Shown: in pieces, positions 1-8,771 of the stretch
Numbering within the stretch: position 1 is the first letter of the stretch
Layout: the number at the start of each line of letters is the position of its first letter
Assembly: GCF_016899755.1 (NCBI RefSeq)
Contig: NZ_JACJJC010000012.1
Coordinates: 22,115 to 86,114 of the forward strand
Reading direction: 5' to 3'
Length of the DNA stretch: 64,000 nt
Source of the DNA: Sutterella massiliensis
Lineage (GTDB): Bacteria; Pseudomonadota; Gammaproteobacteria; Burkholderiales; Burkholderiaceae_F
Notes under the pieces: model-generated
Told to the model about the DNA's origin: nothing
Databases searched by the model: none
What the model saw: only the letters and a program-made list of their open reading frames with translations
Position numbers and translations under genes: made by a program

Positions 1-120
1 AGAAATAAGCGCAAAACGCCCGATCAAGATCTGCGGCGGCCGCAGGGCTTCGATCGAGACAAGGGGCGGCGTTTTGCGCCGCTTCGCGTCGCCCGGGTCG
101 TGCTCGCCGACAAACGACAT
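1..120 (-). CDS. Possible 5' end of a gene cut by the window edge
   Basis: On the minus strand an ATG at 118-120 opens a frame that stays open to the window edge (about 40 residues, beginning MSFVGEHDPGDAKRR). The same frame is open well upstream of this ATG, into AT-richer sequence at 200-370 that looks intergenic, so the start is uncertain. No strong ribosome binding site precedes it and I do not recognise the product. Sequence beyond base 1 is needed to decide whether it is real. Confidence 0.25.
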   Translation of the reverse strand, partial: MSFVGEHDPGDAKRRKTPPLVSIEALRPPQILIGRFALIS

Positions 121-397
121 CAGAGTGCCGCCGCCGAAAAAGGCCGCCGTACCGCAAGCGAAGGACGTGCAGTGTACTCGTCCGAAGGCCTTTCGGGGAG
201 GCAGTTTGCGATAGAAATTCTTTATTAAAAGCGCAAGAAAGTCGAAGTCGTTGAGAGGCTTGAAAAAATTTTCCACTAATCTCTTCGGATTAGCCAAAAT
301 ATTCTGCCATACATTTAATAGCGGTGCTAGGCAAACGAAAACACAAAATATAGTGCCGCCGAAGCAAGACACCGCAAGAAGTTGCCTTTCGCATCAA

Positions 398-439
398 AAT
401 AAGGGGAAACCCGCTCTTTCTTGCGAAAAAGCGGGTTTC
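398..439 (-). terminator. Probable rho-independent terminator of the araC-type gene
   Basis: GAAACCCGCT at 406-415 pairs with AGCGGGTTTC at 430-439. Read on the minus strand the hairpin is followed by CCCCTTATTTT. It lies about 85 bases past the stop of the AraC-family gene. Confidence 0.5.
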
Positions 440-523
440 AAGTGTTTTCGGCCATCGGCCGGAGAGTCCGTCGGATGCGCCTCACGCGCCGCTGCGGCAG
501 CGCATCAGAAGGCACCGCAGCGG

Positions 524-1522
524 TCAGTGTTCGAGCGCTTCGGTCGCCTGCGCCGAGGCGGCATCGGCGCCGTCTCCGGCCTTGAGGCGGCGAACGTGGC
601 GCTTCGGGGATTCGTTGAAGAGCTTGCCGTAGTCGCGTGAAAACTGCGCGGGACTGCGGTAGCCGACGCGGTAGGCGGCCGTCGCCGCATCAAGCCCCTC
701 CGTCATCATGAGGCGCTGCGCGGCAGTGAGCCGCAGGCGCTTCTGGTACTGCAGCGGGCTCATTTGCGTCACGGCCTTAAAGTGGCGGTGGAAGGTCGAG
801 GGCGCCATGTGCACCATGTCGGCAAGCTCGTCGGCGTCAAAGGGCTTCTCGAAGTTTTCGCGCAGCCACGACACGGCGCGCCCGACGCGGTTCGAGAGCG
901 TATCCTTCGTGAAGATTTCCCGCAGCATCCGGCCCGCAGGCCCCAAAAGAAGCTGCATGTGGAGCTCGCGGGAAATGAGCGGCGCCATGTACTTCGATTC
1001 GATCGGATCCTGCGCGCAGTTAAAGAGCCGCTCGAGGTGAAAGAGCACGCTCTCGTCGGGCTTCGGTACCGCAAAGGCGAGACAATCGTCCTCGCAGATG
1101 CGCGAATCGATTTCGGCGAGCTGCGGCTCAAGCATCACAAGGAGTTCGCTTAAGACCGAGGCATCGAGCCGCATGTGCAGACCGATGAAGGGGTCGGCCG
1201 CTGAAGCGCGCATCGCGCAATAGGCGCTCGGCACGTCCATGCCGGTGAGAATCATCGCGCCCGCATCGTAGTGAAAGACCTCGTCGCCGATGACGGACGT
1301 TTTGCTCCCCGAGATCACAAAGCCGATCGAGGGTTCGTAAAAGCCGCAGCCCGTGGCGTTTTCTTCCGTTCGCACCGTTACGGCAAGTCCCGGCACACCG
1401 AGCTGCACGACGCCGGGCAGCGGCACGAGCGCAAGAATTCGCTTTCTGAGCGTCTCGATCGTCGAAAGGCCGCGTGCGGAGAGATAGCGCTTGTACGGGC
1501 ACAAAGAAACGTGTTCACCCAT
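524..1522 (-). CDS. AraC-family transcriptional regulator with N-terminal AraC_N domain
   Basis: The 332-residue protein has the two-part build of the AraC_N regulators. Residues about 40-190 form the cupin-like sensing domain (GCGFYEPSIGFVISGSK, later DAGAMILTGMDVPS). The last 100 residues carry two helix-turn-helix units (FDADELADMVHMAPSTFHRH, then AAYRVGYRSPAQFSRDYGKLF). It would be a cytoplasmic DNA-binding regulator responding to a small ligand. It lies in the same direction as the nucleoside hydrolase and ribokinase genes, 257 bases beyond the hydrolase stop, so it probably has its own promoter. Whether it controls them is unknown; a divergent or distant target is equally possible. Confidence 0.85.
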   Translation of the reverse strand: MGEHVSLCPYKRYLSARGLSTIETLRKRILALVPLPGVVQLGVPGLAVTVRTEENATGCGFYEPSIGFVISGSKTSVIGDEVFHYDAGAMILTGMDVPSAYCAMRASAADPFIGLHMRLDASVLSELLVMLEPQLAEIDSRICEDDCLAFAVPKPDESVLFHLERLFNCAQDPIESKYMAPLISRELHMQLLLGPAGRMLREIFTKDTLSNRVGRAVSWLRENFEKPFDADELADMVHMAPSTFHRHFKAVTQMSPLQYQKRLRLTAAQRLMMTEGLDAATAAYRVGYRSPAQFSRDYGKLFNESPKRHVRRLKAGDGADAASAQATEALEH

Positions 1523-1779
1523 TTGAATGATTCCTTGAGCGCAAAAGGAGTAGCTGTTCTCTCCGGAAGTTTACCGAAGCGGCGGGACGTCGATTTTCGA
1601 CTTTTTCTCGCATTCTTGCGCTGTTTTGGCATCCAAATACTTCGGCAGTCTTCATTCGCTTTTTCGTTAAATCGAACTTCAAACGCCGACCTGCGTCCGT
1701 TTCGGGCGAACGTTGGGCAAACGTTACCTTCGCTTAGACGAAAGGCCCGCCATCTTGCCCGCAAACGTCGAGAACCGGC

Positions 1780-2748
1780 TCAACCGAGCCGCGCGGCCGC
1801 GTCGCGCAGCATCGCCCAGAAGCGCGGCGCATCGAGTCGCAGCGCCGCATGCGTCGTCGTGCCTTCGGGGGCGGGACGACGCAAATCCGTCACCGTCATG
1901 CCGCGCGTGTGCGCCCCGGCGAGCTCCACGTGAATCGGTGCGGGATCGGCTTCGACCACCGTCGGATCGATCACGTAGGCAACGGCGCAGGGGTCGTGCA
2001 GGGGCGGCGCGTCAAAGCCGCGGTTCTTGCGGTACTTCTCGCCGAAAGCTTCGAGCACCTCGTAAAGGAATTGCGCCGCCGGCGTATTGATCGCCTTGAA
2101 GGACGCCCGCACGTCGGGCGTCGCTCTCGCCTGATACGTGAGGTCGAGCCCCACCATGACGAGCTTGCGCCACTTTTCTTCAAAAACGATCGCAGCCGCT
2201 TCCGGATCGTTTTCAATATTGAATTCGGCAAAGGGGCCGACGTTGCCGATGCGGCAGCCCCCGCCCATGAGAACGACGGTCTTGACGCGCTCGACGATCT
2301 TGGGCTCAAGACGAACTGCGAGCGCAATGTTCGTGAGCGGCCCCGTCGGCACGAGCGTGACCGTCCCTTCGGGCTCGCGCATGACGATGTCGACAATCAG
2401 CTGCGCGGCGTGCCGGCTGTCGACCGCCACCTCTTCGCCTTCGCTGGCGAGCGTCGTGCCGTCGAGCCCCGTTTCGCCGTGAATTTCCGGGCAGACGACG
2501 GGCGGATTGATGAGCGGGCGCGTCGCGCCCTTGGCGAGCGGCACATCCGTAAGTCCCGCTAGCGCCATCACGCGGCGCGCGTTGCGCGTCACCTTTTCGA
2601 TCGTCTGATTGCCCGCCACGGTCGTCACGGCCAGGATTTCAATGTCGGGGCTGCCCGCAGCGAGAATGAGTGCGGCCGCGTCGTCGTACCCGGGATCGCA
2701 GTCAAGAATGATGCGCGACTTCGCGCAGGCGTTCGTCGTATTGCTCAT
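1780..2748 (-). CDS. Inosine/uridine-preferring nucleoside hydrolase (Rih/IunH family)
   Basis: A 322-residue cytoplasmic enzyme that splits ribonucleosides into base and ribose. The N-terminus has the family calcium-binding motif DCDPGYDDAAAL (about residues 17-28), followed by TTVAGNQTIEKVTRNA and IHGETGLDG; VLMGGG and EFNIENDPEAA occur in the middle and HDPCAVAYVIDP near the end. Length is normal for the family. The start lies 36 bases after the ribokinase stop on the same strand, which indicates an operon. With ribokinase and the exported nucleotidase next door, it would supply free base and ribose from scavenged nucleotides. I cannot assign RihA, RihB or RihC specificity. Confidence 0.9.
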   Translation of the reverse strand: MSNTTNACAKSRIILDCDPGYDDAAALILAAGSPDIEILAVTTVAGNQTIEKVTRNARRVMALAGLTDVPLAKGATRPLINPPVVCPEIHGETGLDGTTLASEGEEVAVDSRHAAQLIVDIVMREPEGTVTLVPTGPLTNIALAVRLEPKIVERVKTVVLMGGGCRIGNVGPFAEFNIENDPEAAAIVFEEKWRKLVMVGLDLTYQARATPDVRASFKAINTPAAQFLYEVLEAFGEKYRKNRGFDAPPLHDPCAVAYVIDPTVVEADPAPIHVELAGAHTRGMTVTDLRRPAPEGTTTHAALRLDAPRFWAMLRDAAARLG

Positions 2749-2784
2749 AGCGATTCCTTTGTCGAATTCGTTGGCTCAAAAATC

Positions 2785-3729
2785 TCACGCTTCGTTCGCA
2801 GCAAGCGCCCGCTCGACGGCCTCGAGCGTCGGAATCGAGTCGGCGGCGCCGGGCTTTGTGACCGATAGGGCCGCAGCCATGGCCGCGAGCCGCATGCCCG
2901 CCGCAAAAGCCGCTTCGTCTGCGTCGTCCGAAAGCAGCGCGCGAACCGCATAGCCCGCAAACGTATCGCCCGCGCCTGTCGTATCGACGGCCTTCACGGG
3001 AAAGGCGGGCACGAACCCGGGCGCTTCGCCCGGGCGCACCCAAAGGGCGCCCTTCGAGCCGAGCGTCAGAATGATGACGGTCTTCGGGAACTTCGCGGCG
3101 AGCGCCGCGAGCATCCGTTCGCCCGCGTCGGGACGAGCCCCATCGACCTCGGGATCGAGTCCGAGGATGCCGCAGGCCTCCGTGACGTTCAAGCAAAGCG
3201 CAAAAAGCCGCTCGAGCGCAAGCGCCGTCACCGAGTCGTCAAACGGCGCGGGATTGAAGATGACGCGCAGGCCCTTTTCGAGAGCCGCTTCGACGATGTC
3301 GGCGACCGCGCTCGTCTCGTTCTGCAGCAGCACCGCGTCCTCTGCTCCGGCTGCCCCGATAATGCCGCGCACGAATTCCGCATCGATCGTCGCATTCGTA
3401 CCCGCGTAATAGAGGATGGCATTTTCGCCTTCGGGCGTTACTTGGATGACGGTATGTCCCGACGGGTGCTCTGGATCGACCGCAACATGCGTCGCATCAA
3501 CGCCCGCGTCCGAGAGAAGCGTTTTCAAAAAAAGACCGTCGAGCCCGACCGCACCCGCATGCAGAGTCGCGAGCCCCGCCCGCGCGAGCGCAATGCTCTG
3601 GTTGAGCCCTTTGCCGCCCGCATGGATGCTGCGCGCGGTCGCTGCAAGCGTTTCGCCGCCGCGCACGAAATGCGGCGCCGCGTAGACATAGTCGATGTTG
3701 AGAGAACCGAAATTGATGACTCGGGACAT
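2785..3729 (-). CDS. rbsK: Ribokinase (PfkB carbohydrate kinase family)
   Basis: A 314-residue sugar kinase that would phosphorylate ribose at O5 with ATP. PfkB signatures are visible: GGKGLNQSIALARAG near residues 38-52 (sugar-binding N-terminal signature) and DTTGAGDTFAGYAVRALL near residue 240 (ATP site with the catalytic Asp in GAGD). It is first in a minus-strand pair with the nucleoside hydrolase, whose product ribose is its likely substrate. Its start faces the nucleotidase gene across a 205-base divergent intergenic region. Another PfkB sugar kinase specificity is possible, but the context favours ribose. Confidence 0.85.
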   Translation of the reverse strand: MSRVINFGSLNIDYVYAAPHFVRGGETLAATARSIHAGGKGLNQSIALARAGLATLHAGAVGLDGLFLKTLLSDAGVDATHVAVDPEHPSGHTVIQVTPEGENAILYYAGTNATIDAEFVRGIIGAAGAEDAVLLQNETSAVADIVEAALEKGLRVIFNPAPFDDSVTALALERLFALCLNVTEACGILGLDPEVDGARPDAGERMLAALAAKFPKTVIILTLGSKGALWVRPGEAPGFVPAFPVKAVDTTGAGDTFAGYAVRALLSDDADEAAFAAGMRLAAMAAALSVTKPGAADSIPTLEAVERALAANEA

Positions 3730-3934
3730 GTGAAGAAACTAGCAAAACCGTTGCGAAGAAGGCAGACGCGCCGTCGAGGATGCCGTCGGGCCGCCGTTTT
3801 AGGGCGCCTTGCCCAACACCTATCGACGGCATAATACGGCATAGTCGGCAGCAGACAGACGCTGCGGCGCTGTCTGCCGTCCGCCTTCCCGCGCAGTCTT
3901 TTTTCTGCCGCTTTTCCACAAGCGGCGCCGCACC

Positions 3935-5650
3935 ATGCCTCTTCAAACGGACTTTCATCCCTTGCGCCGACTCGTGGCTTCGCTGCTTTGTACGACGCTT
4001 CTTTACGCTCTGCCGGCAGCGTCCGGCGAGACATCTGAGACAGCCGCAGCGCCCACGGCAGCGAGCGAACCGTTCGAGCTCGTCATCGTGCACGCCAACG
4101 ACACGCACGCCTATGCGGCGGGCATGACCGAGCGCGGCGCCCCCTGCGACGCCGACGAAGCCTGCCTTGGCGGCTACGCGCGCATCGCAGCAAAAATCAA
4201 AAGCGAAAAAGCCGCGCACCCGCACGTGCTCGCGCTCGACGCAGGCGACCGCTGGCAGGGAACGCTTTTCTTTCGAACGGGCGGGGAAGTCTTCATCGGA
4301 CGCGCGACGAATGCCATCCCCTGGGATGCGCTCACGCTCGGCAATCACGAATTCGACCTCGGTGTCGACGTACTCGCCGAACACCTGAAGCGCTCGACGC
4401 ATCCGACGCTTGCCGCGAACATCGCCCCCAAAGCGGGGAGCGCGCTCGACAAATTGCCGCGCACCGTTTTTGCACCCGATCGCCTTTTCGAATTCGACGG
4501 CGTCAAAGTGGGCGTTTTCGGACTTGCCAACAGCGAAGAAGACTCCTTTGCGGCGCGTGCCGACGAGATGGCCGAGAACCTCGATTTTCTTGAGAACATC
4601 GAAGCCGCCCGAGCGGCCGTCGCGAGACTCGAAACGGCGGGCGCCGACATCGTCATTGCACTCACGCACCAGGGCTACGAAGCCGACCAAGCACTCGCCG
4701 AAGCGGTACGCGGCATTGACGTTATCGTCGGCGGCCACACGCACAGTCTTTTGGGCGAAGGGCTTCCGGGCAACGAAGGTCCTTACCCGACCGTTGTCGT
4801 TTCGCCGGAGGGCGAGCGTACGCTCGTCGTGCAGGCGAAGCGCTCGACCGAATACCTCGGTCGGCTCGTCGTTCGCTTTTCGCACGACGGTCGCGCCATC
4901 GACTGGTCGGGCGGCCCCGTTCGGCTCGAGAAAGACCTGCCGCGTGATCCCGAGCTCGAAAGCATCGTCACCGAAGCCGCCCAAGACATTGCCGAATTTC
5001 GCGCGGCCTACGTCTCGACCAACCCCAACCGCTACGCCGACGGGCTTGACGCGTGCCGCGAGGGCGAGTGCCTCTCGGGACTGCTCGCTGCGGACGCCTT
5101 TCTTGACTTTGCGCGCAAGAGCGGCGCGCAGATTGCGCTCGTCAACGGCGGCGCGATCCGCTCGGCGCTCCCCGTCGGACGCATCGACCGAGGCTCGATA
5201 CTCGAGATGCATCCCTTCGGCAACCGGCTTGCCGTCATTGAAGTCGCCGGACGCGACATCGTTGCCGCGCTCGAACACGGTACGGCCGAGCCCACCGTTG
5301 ACGGGCCGCACCTGCTGCAACCCGCAGGGCTTCGCTACGAAATCGATCCGACGGCACCCGTCGGTCGGCGCATCGTGCGCGTCGAGGTCCCCGTTGCGGC
5401 CGAAAGCGGAACGCACTGGCGTGCCATTTCGCCCGAAAAGCGCTATCGCGTGGTGACGCTTGACTACTTGGCTCGAGGGGGCGACGGCTTTACGTTCTTC
5501 GCGCGCGCCAAGCACCTCTCGTGCGAGCCCTGCGAAGCCGAGCGCGGTGCGCTCGACCTTGAGATTTTCGCCAAGCACCTTGAAGCCCGCGATCCCGTGC
5601 CGATGCCGAGCACGGGCCGCATCACGGGCTTTGGTCCCGCGGCTTACTGA
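3935..5650 (+). CDS. Exported 5'-nucleotidase / 2',3'-cyclic phosphodiesterase (UshA-like)
   Basis: A 571-residue protein with an N-terminal secretion signal (hydrophobic segment LVASLLCTTLLYALPAASG). The metallophosphoesterase domain follows, with ligand motifs VHANDTHA, DAGDRWQG, TLGNHEFDLG, ALTHQGYEADQ and GGHTHS. The C-terminal 5'-nucleotidase domain has NGGAIRSALPVG and the late YLARGGDGF motif. It should dephosphorylate nucleotides in the periplasm, so that nucleosides can be imported for the divergent hydrolase/ribokinase pair. It starts at the ATG before the signal peptide; the ribosome site is weak. Its 3' end overlaps the convergent LysR gene by 7 bases. Confidence 0.9.
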   Translation: MPLQTDFHPLRRLVASLLCTTLLYALPAASGETSETAAAPTAASEPFELVIVHANDTHAYAAGMTERGAPCDADEACLGGYARIAAKIKSEKAAHPHVLALDAGDRWQGTLFFRTGGEVFIGRATNAIPWDALTLGNHEFDLGVDVLAEHLKRSTHPTLAANIAPKAGSALDKLPRTVFAPDRLFEFDGVKVGVFGLANSEEDSFAARADEMAENLDFLENIEAARAAVARLETAGADIVIALTHQGYEADQALAEAVRGIDVIVGGHTHSLLGEGLPGNEGPYPTVVVSPEGERTLVVQAKRSTEYLGRLVVRFSHDGRAIDWSGGPVRLEKDLPRDPELESIVTEAAQDIAEFRAAYVSTNPNRYADGLDACREGECLSGLLAADAFLDFARKSGAQIALVNGGAIRSALPVGRIDRGSILEMHPFGNRLAVIEVAGRDIVAALEHGTAEPTVDGPHLLQPAGLRYEIDPTAPVGRRIVRVEVPVAAESGTHWRAISPEKRYRVVTLDYLARGGDGFTFFARAKHLSCEPCEAERGALDLEIFAKHLEARDPVPMPSTGRITGFGPAAY

Positions 5651-6570
5651 GTGCCATCAGTTGTCGAACTGCTTTTTCGTTCGCGCGCCGCAGCCGTGAG
5701 CGCTTCGATCAGTGCGGCCGCTTCGGGTTTGTCGTTGAGCGTCGATTCGCGCACGCAAATCTTGAGCTCACGCAGCGCCCAAGGTTCATCAAGCTCGATG
5801 CACGCGCCCGTGAAATCCGACTGCACGCACCCGCGCGGCTGAATCGTGAGACCTACGCCCGTGGTCACAAGCATGCGCGCCGACGCGTAAAAGCCGACGC
5901 GCATGCGGATGCGCGGCGCAATGCCCGCTTCCGCGGCCTTCTCTTCCACAATCTGCTCGAGCGCGTAATTAGGCGTCAAGCCGATGTAGTCGAATGTCAT
6001 GGCTTCGGCAAAACGAACGGCTCGCCCAAGACGCGCGAGCGGATGATCGACGGGCGCGAGAACGACGAGACGATCGGTGTCGTAAGGATAAAAGCGAAGA
6101 CCGGCAAAATCGCCTGCCGACGCGGTCACGCCGATATCCGATTCGCCGAGCGCGACGTTCGTGAGAAGCTCCGTTGCGCGCGAAAAATGCGCGAGCGTCA
6201 CCGACAAATCGGGGTGCGCCTGCATAAATCGGCCGAGGTCGGCCGGCAAAACGCTCACCATGGCGTTGACGTTCGACGCGATCCGAAGCGTCGTATTCGT
6301 GCGGCGCAAATGTTCGGCTTCGCTCACGAGCGCCTCGGCTTCAAGCACCATCCTGCGCGCCCGGCGAACGAACGCCGCACCAGCGGGCGTCGTGCTGACG
6401 CCGTGCGCGCGGCGCTCGAAAAGACGAACACCCAAGCGTGACTCGGTCGCCGCGAGCCGGCCGCTCGCCGAGCTCACGGCCAAGTGAACGCTCTCGGCGG
6501 CTTCGCTGATATTGCCGCAGCGGTCAATCGCAATGACGAGCTTGAGATCCTTGTCGTCGAAGTGAAACAT
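5644..6570 (-). CDS. LysR-family transcriptional regulator
   Basis: The protein has an N-terminal winged helix-turn-helix (LKLVIAIDRCGNISEAAES then SASGRLAATESRLGVRLFERR) and a substrate-binding-like effector domain. I start it at the ATG at 6568-6570 (MFHFDDKD, 308 residues), because an upstream ATG would add 19 residues the family lacks and would read through the palindromic operator at 6581-6626. It is divergent from the exported flavin reductase at 6765, the usual LysR arrangement, so it probably controls that gene and itself in response to the reductase substrate or a related acid. The ligand cannot be read from sequence. Confidence 0.88.
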   Translation of the reverse strand: MFHFDDKDLKLVIAIDRCGNISEAAESVHLAVSSASGRLAATESRLGVRLFERRAHGVSTTPAGAAFVRRARRMVLEAEALVSEAEHLRRTNTTLRIASNVNAMVSVLPADLGRFMQAHPDLSVTLAHFSRATELLTNVALGESDIGVTASAGDFAGLRFYPYDTDRLVVLAPVDHPLARLGRAVRFAEAMTFDYIGLTPNYALEQIVEEKAAEAGIAPRIRMRVGFYASARMLVTTGVGLTIQPRGCVQSDFTGACIELDEPWALRELKICVRESTLNDKPEAAALIEALTAAARERKSSSTTDGTQ

Positions 6571-6580
6571 CGGTAGATAC

Positions 6581-6626
6581 CCGAAAATGATTTCGGAATT
6601 TTCGAAATGATGATTCGAACATTCCA
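6581..6626. promoter_or_regulatory. Probable LysR operator: 12-base inverted repeat plus a second palindrome
   Basis: GGAATTTTCGAA at 6595-6606 and TTCGAACATTCC at 6614-6625 form an inverted repeat matching at 11 of 12 positions around a 7-base spacer, containing the T-N11-A pattern usual for LysR proteins. An adjacent perfect palindrome, CCGAAA-ATGA-TTTCGG, covers 6581-6596. Both lie just upstream of the LysR start and about 140-180 bases upstream of the divergent reductase. The repeat is seen directly; its binding by the LysR protein is inferred. Confidence 0.65.
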
Positions 6627-6764
6627 TCGAAGTTTTTTTGCGTATTTTAGCTACTCGCTCTTTACGATACGGTTTGTCGAACGGTGAAGACCGATCACCT
6701 TTCAGACTTCTTCTTTTTCGGAAATTCTGAAAAGAGAAGTCCAGACAAAAAGGAGAGAGTAAAC

Positions 6765-8651
6765 ATGAAAAAATTCAAAATGACGGCCCTCGGGCTGGCG
6801 CTTTTGCCGATGTTTTTCGTCAGCGCCGAACCGGTTTCGGCAGCCGCCCCTGAAACAGCAGTCGTTCAGAAGGCGCCCTACCTGCAGACCGTTCGCTGGG
6901 ACGCCGAATACGACGTCGTGATTGCGGGCTACGGCTTTGCGGGCGGCGCGGCCGCGATTGCGGCGGCCGACGCCGGCGCGCGCGTGCTGCTCCTTGAAAA
7001 GGCGCCCCTGGGCCAGGAAGGCGGCAACAGCCGCTATGCGGCGCAGCAGGCGCTCTGGATTGACGACACGAAGGCAAGCGAAGCCGACATCCTTCGCTAC
7101 TTCCAGACGCTGCGCGGCAAGAACACCAACCCGAGCGACGAGGTCTACAAGACCTTCATCGCCGAAGCCAAGAAGCAGGTCGACTATCTGAAATTCTTGG
7201 GCGCGAAGGATCCTGTGAAGAGTTACTACGCCGAATATCCGGAATATCCGGGCGCAGCGGCGATCGGCCTCACGATCGTGAAGGCGCCGGGCGGCGACGG
7301 CCGTCTTTACGGCCTGATCCAGGCGAACGTGAAGAAGCGCGCCGATAAGATCGACGTTTGGTTCGAAGCACCCGCCACGAAGCTCCTGCAGGATCGCGAC
7401 ACGGGCATCGTGCACGGCGTCGTCGCCAAGGTGAACGGCAAAACCGTCAACATCCGCGCCAAGAACGGCGTCGTTCTCGCGACGGGCGGCTACGAAAACA
7501 ATCCGGACATGTTCCGCAATTTCGCCAATACACCCGTCGCCTACGCCAAGGGGGCGCGCTTCAATACGGGCGACGGCATACTGATGGCAATGGACGTTGA
7601 CGCGCGGCTCGTCAACATGGCCAACAACAACGGGCCCGATCCCAACGTGCTCAATCCGGAAACGGGCATTTCCTTCGGCTACATGACAGCGGGCTCGAAG
7701 GACTCGGCTTGGGGCGGCCCCGCCTTCACGCGTCATAACGTGATCATGGTCGGCGCCGACGGCAAGCGCTTCTGGAACGAAACCGAAAAGACGAAGCACG
7801 GCCGCATCAAGTTCCACAACGACTACCGTCACCTGCAGATGCCCGATCCCGCCTTCATGATCTTTGACGACGAAGCACGCACGACGTCGCGCGTCTACGG
7901 CGCCTGGAGCGAAGGCGCGGTGAAGGAAATTGAGTCGGGGCTCGTGAAGAAGGCCGACACGATCGAAGAGCTCGCCAAGCTTGTCGGCATCGATCCCGAC
8001 GGCCTGCTCGCTCAGATCGACCGTTACAACGCGTTCTGCAAAGCGGGTGTCGACCAAGAGTTCGGCCGCAGCGCCAAGCTTTTGAAGCCGCTCCTCAAGG
8101 CGCCCTTCTATGCCGTCGAGGTCGTTCCGACCTACACGAACACCCAGGGCGGGCCGGAGCGCGACGAAACTGCTGCGATCCTCAGCCGCTCGGGCGAACG
8201 CATCCCGCATCTTTACGGCGCGGGCGAACTCGGTTCGATCTTCTCGCACAAATACAACGGTACGGGCAACATCGGCGAATCGCTCATTTTCGGGCGCATC
8301 GCAGGTGCCTCGGCCGCGCAGGTGAAGACGGACGTCTCGCAGGAAAGCGTGCTCACAGGCCCGGGCTTCAAGCCCGCTGCCGCCAAGGCTGAAGCAAAGA
8401 GCGAAGCCGGCGAAAAGGTGGGCCGCGCCCGCGGCATGGGCGGCGACGTCGTTCTCGGCGTACGCACGAAGGACGGCAAGATCTCGGCCGTTCGCGTGAT
8501 CGAAGCCAACGAAACGCCGGGCATCGGCACGAAGGCGCTCGAACGCCTCCCCGAAGAAGCCGTCCGCACGAACGGCAAGGTCGATACGGTGTCGGGCGCG
8601 ACTGTGACGTCGGACGCCTTCCGTGCAGCGCTTGAAGACGCGCTTCGCTAA
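6765..8651 (+). CDS. Exported FAD-dependent reductase with C-terminal FMN-binding domain
   Basis: The ATG at 6765 follows AGGAGAG at 6751-6757 and gives 628 residues with a Sec-type signal peptide (LGLALLPMFFVSAEPVSA). The FAD_binding_2 core starts with VIAGYGFAGGAAAIAAADAG and ends with HLYGAGELGS and NGTGNIGESLIFGRIAG. The C-terminal about 80 residues are an FMN-binding domain whose VSGATVTS motif should carry FMN covalently on Thr after ApbE action. It belongs to the fumarate/urocanate reductase-like family acting in the periplasm. The usual fumarate reductase HPT and RGEGA motifs are absent; the corresponding stretch reads MANNNGPDPNVLNP. The substrate is therefore unknown. No cytochrome gene is adjacent. 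The divergent LysR gene is its likely regulator. Confidence 0.85.
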   Translation: MKKFKMTALGLALLPMFFVSAEPVSAAAPETAVVQKAPYLQTVRWDAEYDVVIAGYGFAGGAAAIAAADAGARVLLLEKAPLGQEGGNSRYAAQQALWIDDTKASEADILRYFQTLRGKNTNPSDEVYKTFIAEAKKQVDYLKFLGAKDPVKSYYAEYPEYPGAAAIGLTIVKAPGGDGRLYGLIQANVKKRADKIDVWFEAPATKLLQDRDTGIVHGVVAKVNGKTVNIRAKNGVVLATGGYENNPDMFRNFANTPVAYAKGARFNTGDGILMAMDVDARLVNMANNNGPDPNVLNPETGISFGYMTAGSKDSAWGGPAFTRHNVIMVGADGKRFWNETEKTKHGRIKFHNDYRHLQMPDPAFMIFDDEARTTSRVYGAWSEGAVKEIESGLVKKADTIEELAKLVGIDPDGLLAQIDRYNAFCKAGVDQEFGRSAKLLKPLLKAPFYAVEVVPTYTNTQGGPERDETAAILSRSGERIPHLYGAGELGSIFSHKYNGTGNIGESLIFGRIAGASAAQVKTDVSQESVLTGPGFKPAAAKAEAKSEAGEKVGRARGMGGDVVLGVRTKDGKISAVRVIEANETPGIGTKALERLPEEAVRTNGKVDTVSGATVTSDAFRAALEDALR

Positions 8652-8687
8652 CCGTCGGTTCGCTTCACGAACTTAGTGAAGCACAAA

Positions 8688-8716
8688 GGGGCGCCGAAAC
8701 TTCGGCGCCCCTTTTT
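8688..8716 (+). terminator. Strong rho-independent terminator after the flavin reductase
   Basis: GGGGCGCCG and CGGCGCCCC form a stem (extendable by AA/TT) followed by TTTTT at 8712-8716. Read on the minus strand the stem is followed by TTTG, so it may also stop the convergent repeat-protein gene. A weaker inverted repeat (GCTTCAC...GTGAAGC) sits just before it, at 8662-8682. Confidence 0.85.
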
Positions 8717-8771
8717 CCTATCTGCGAATTCGGCCGCGGATCTCTAAAACGGTCCGCGCACCGGTTGGTCG

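Noticed and set aside
3497..5578. Very long minus-strand frame (693 codons) opposite the nucleotidase
   Set aside because: It is a shadow caused by high GC at third positions; the plus-strand nucleotidase has clear motifs over the same bases.
6702..8249. 515-codon minus-strand frame opposite the first flavin reductase
   Set aside because: A shadow frame; the plus strand has the FAD and FMN motifs, signal peptide and ribosome site.
6765..8651. Calling the flavin reductases fumarate reductases
   Set aside because: The HPT and RGEGA active-site motifs are missing, so only the family, not the substrate, is claimed.
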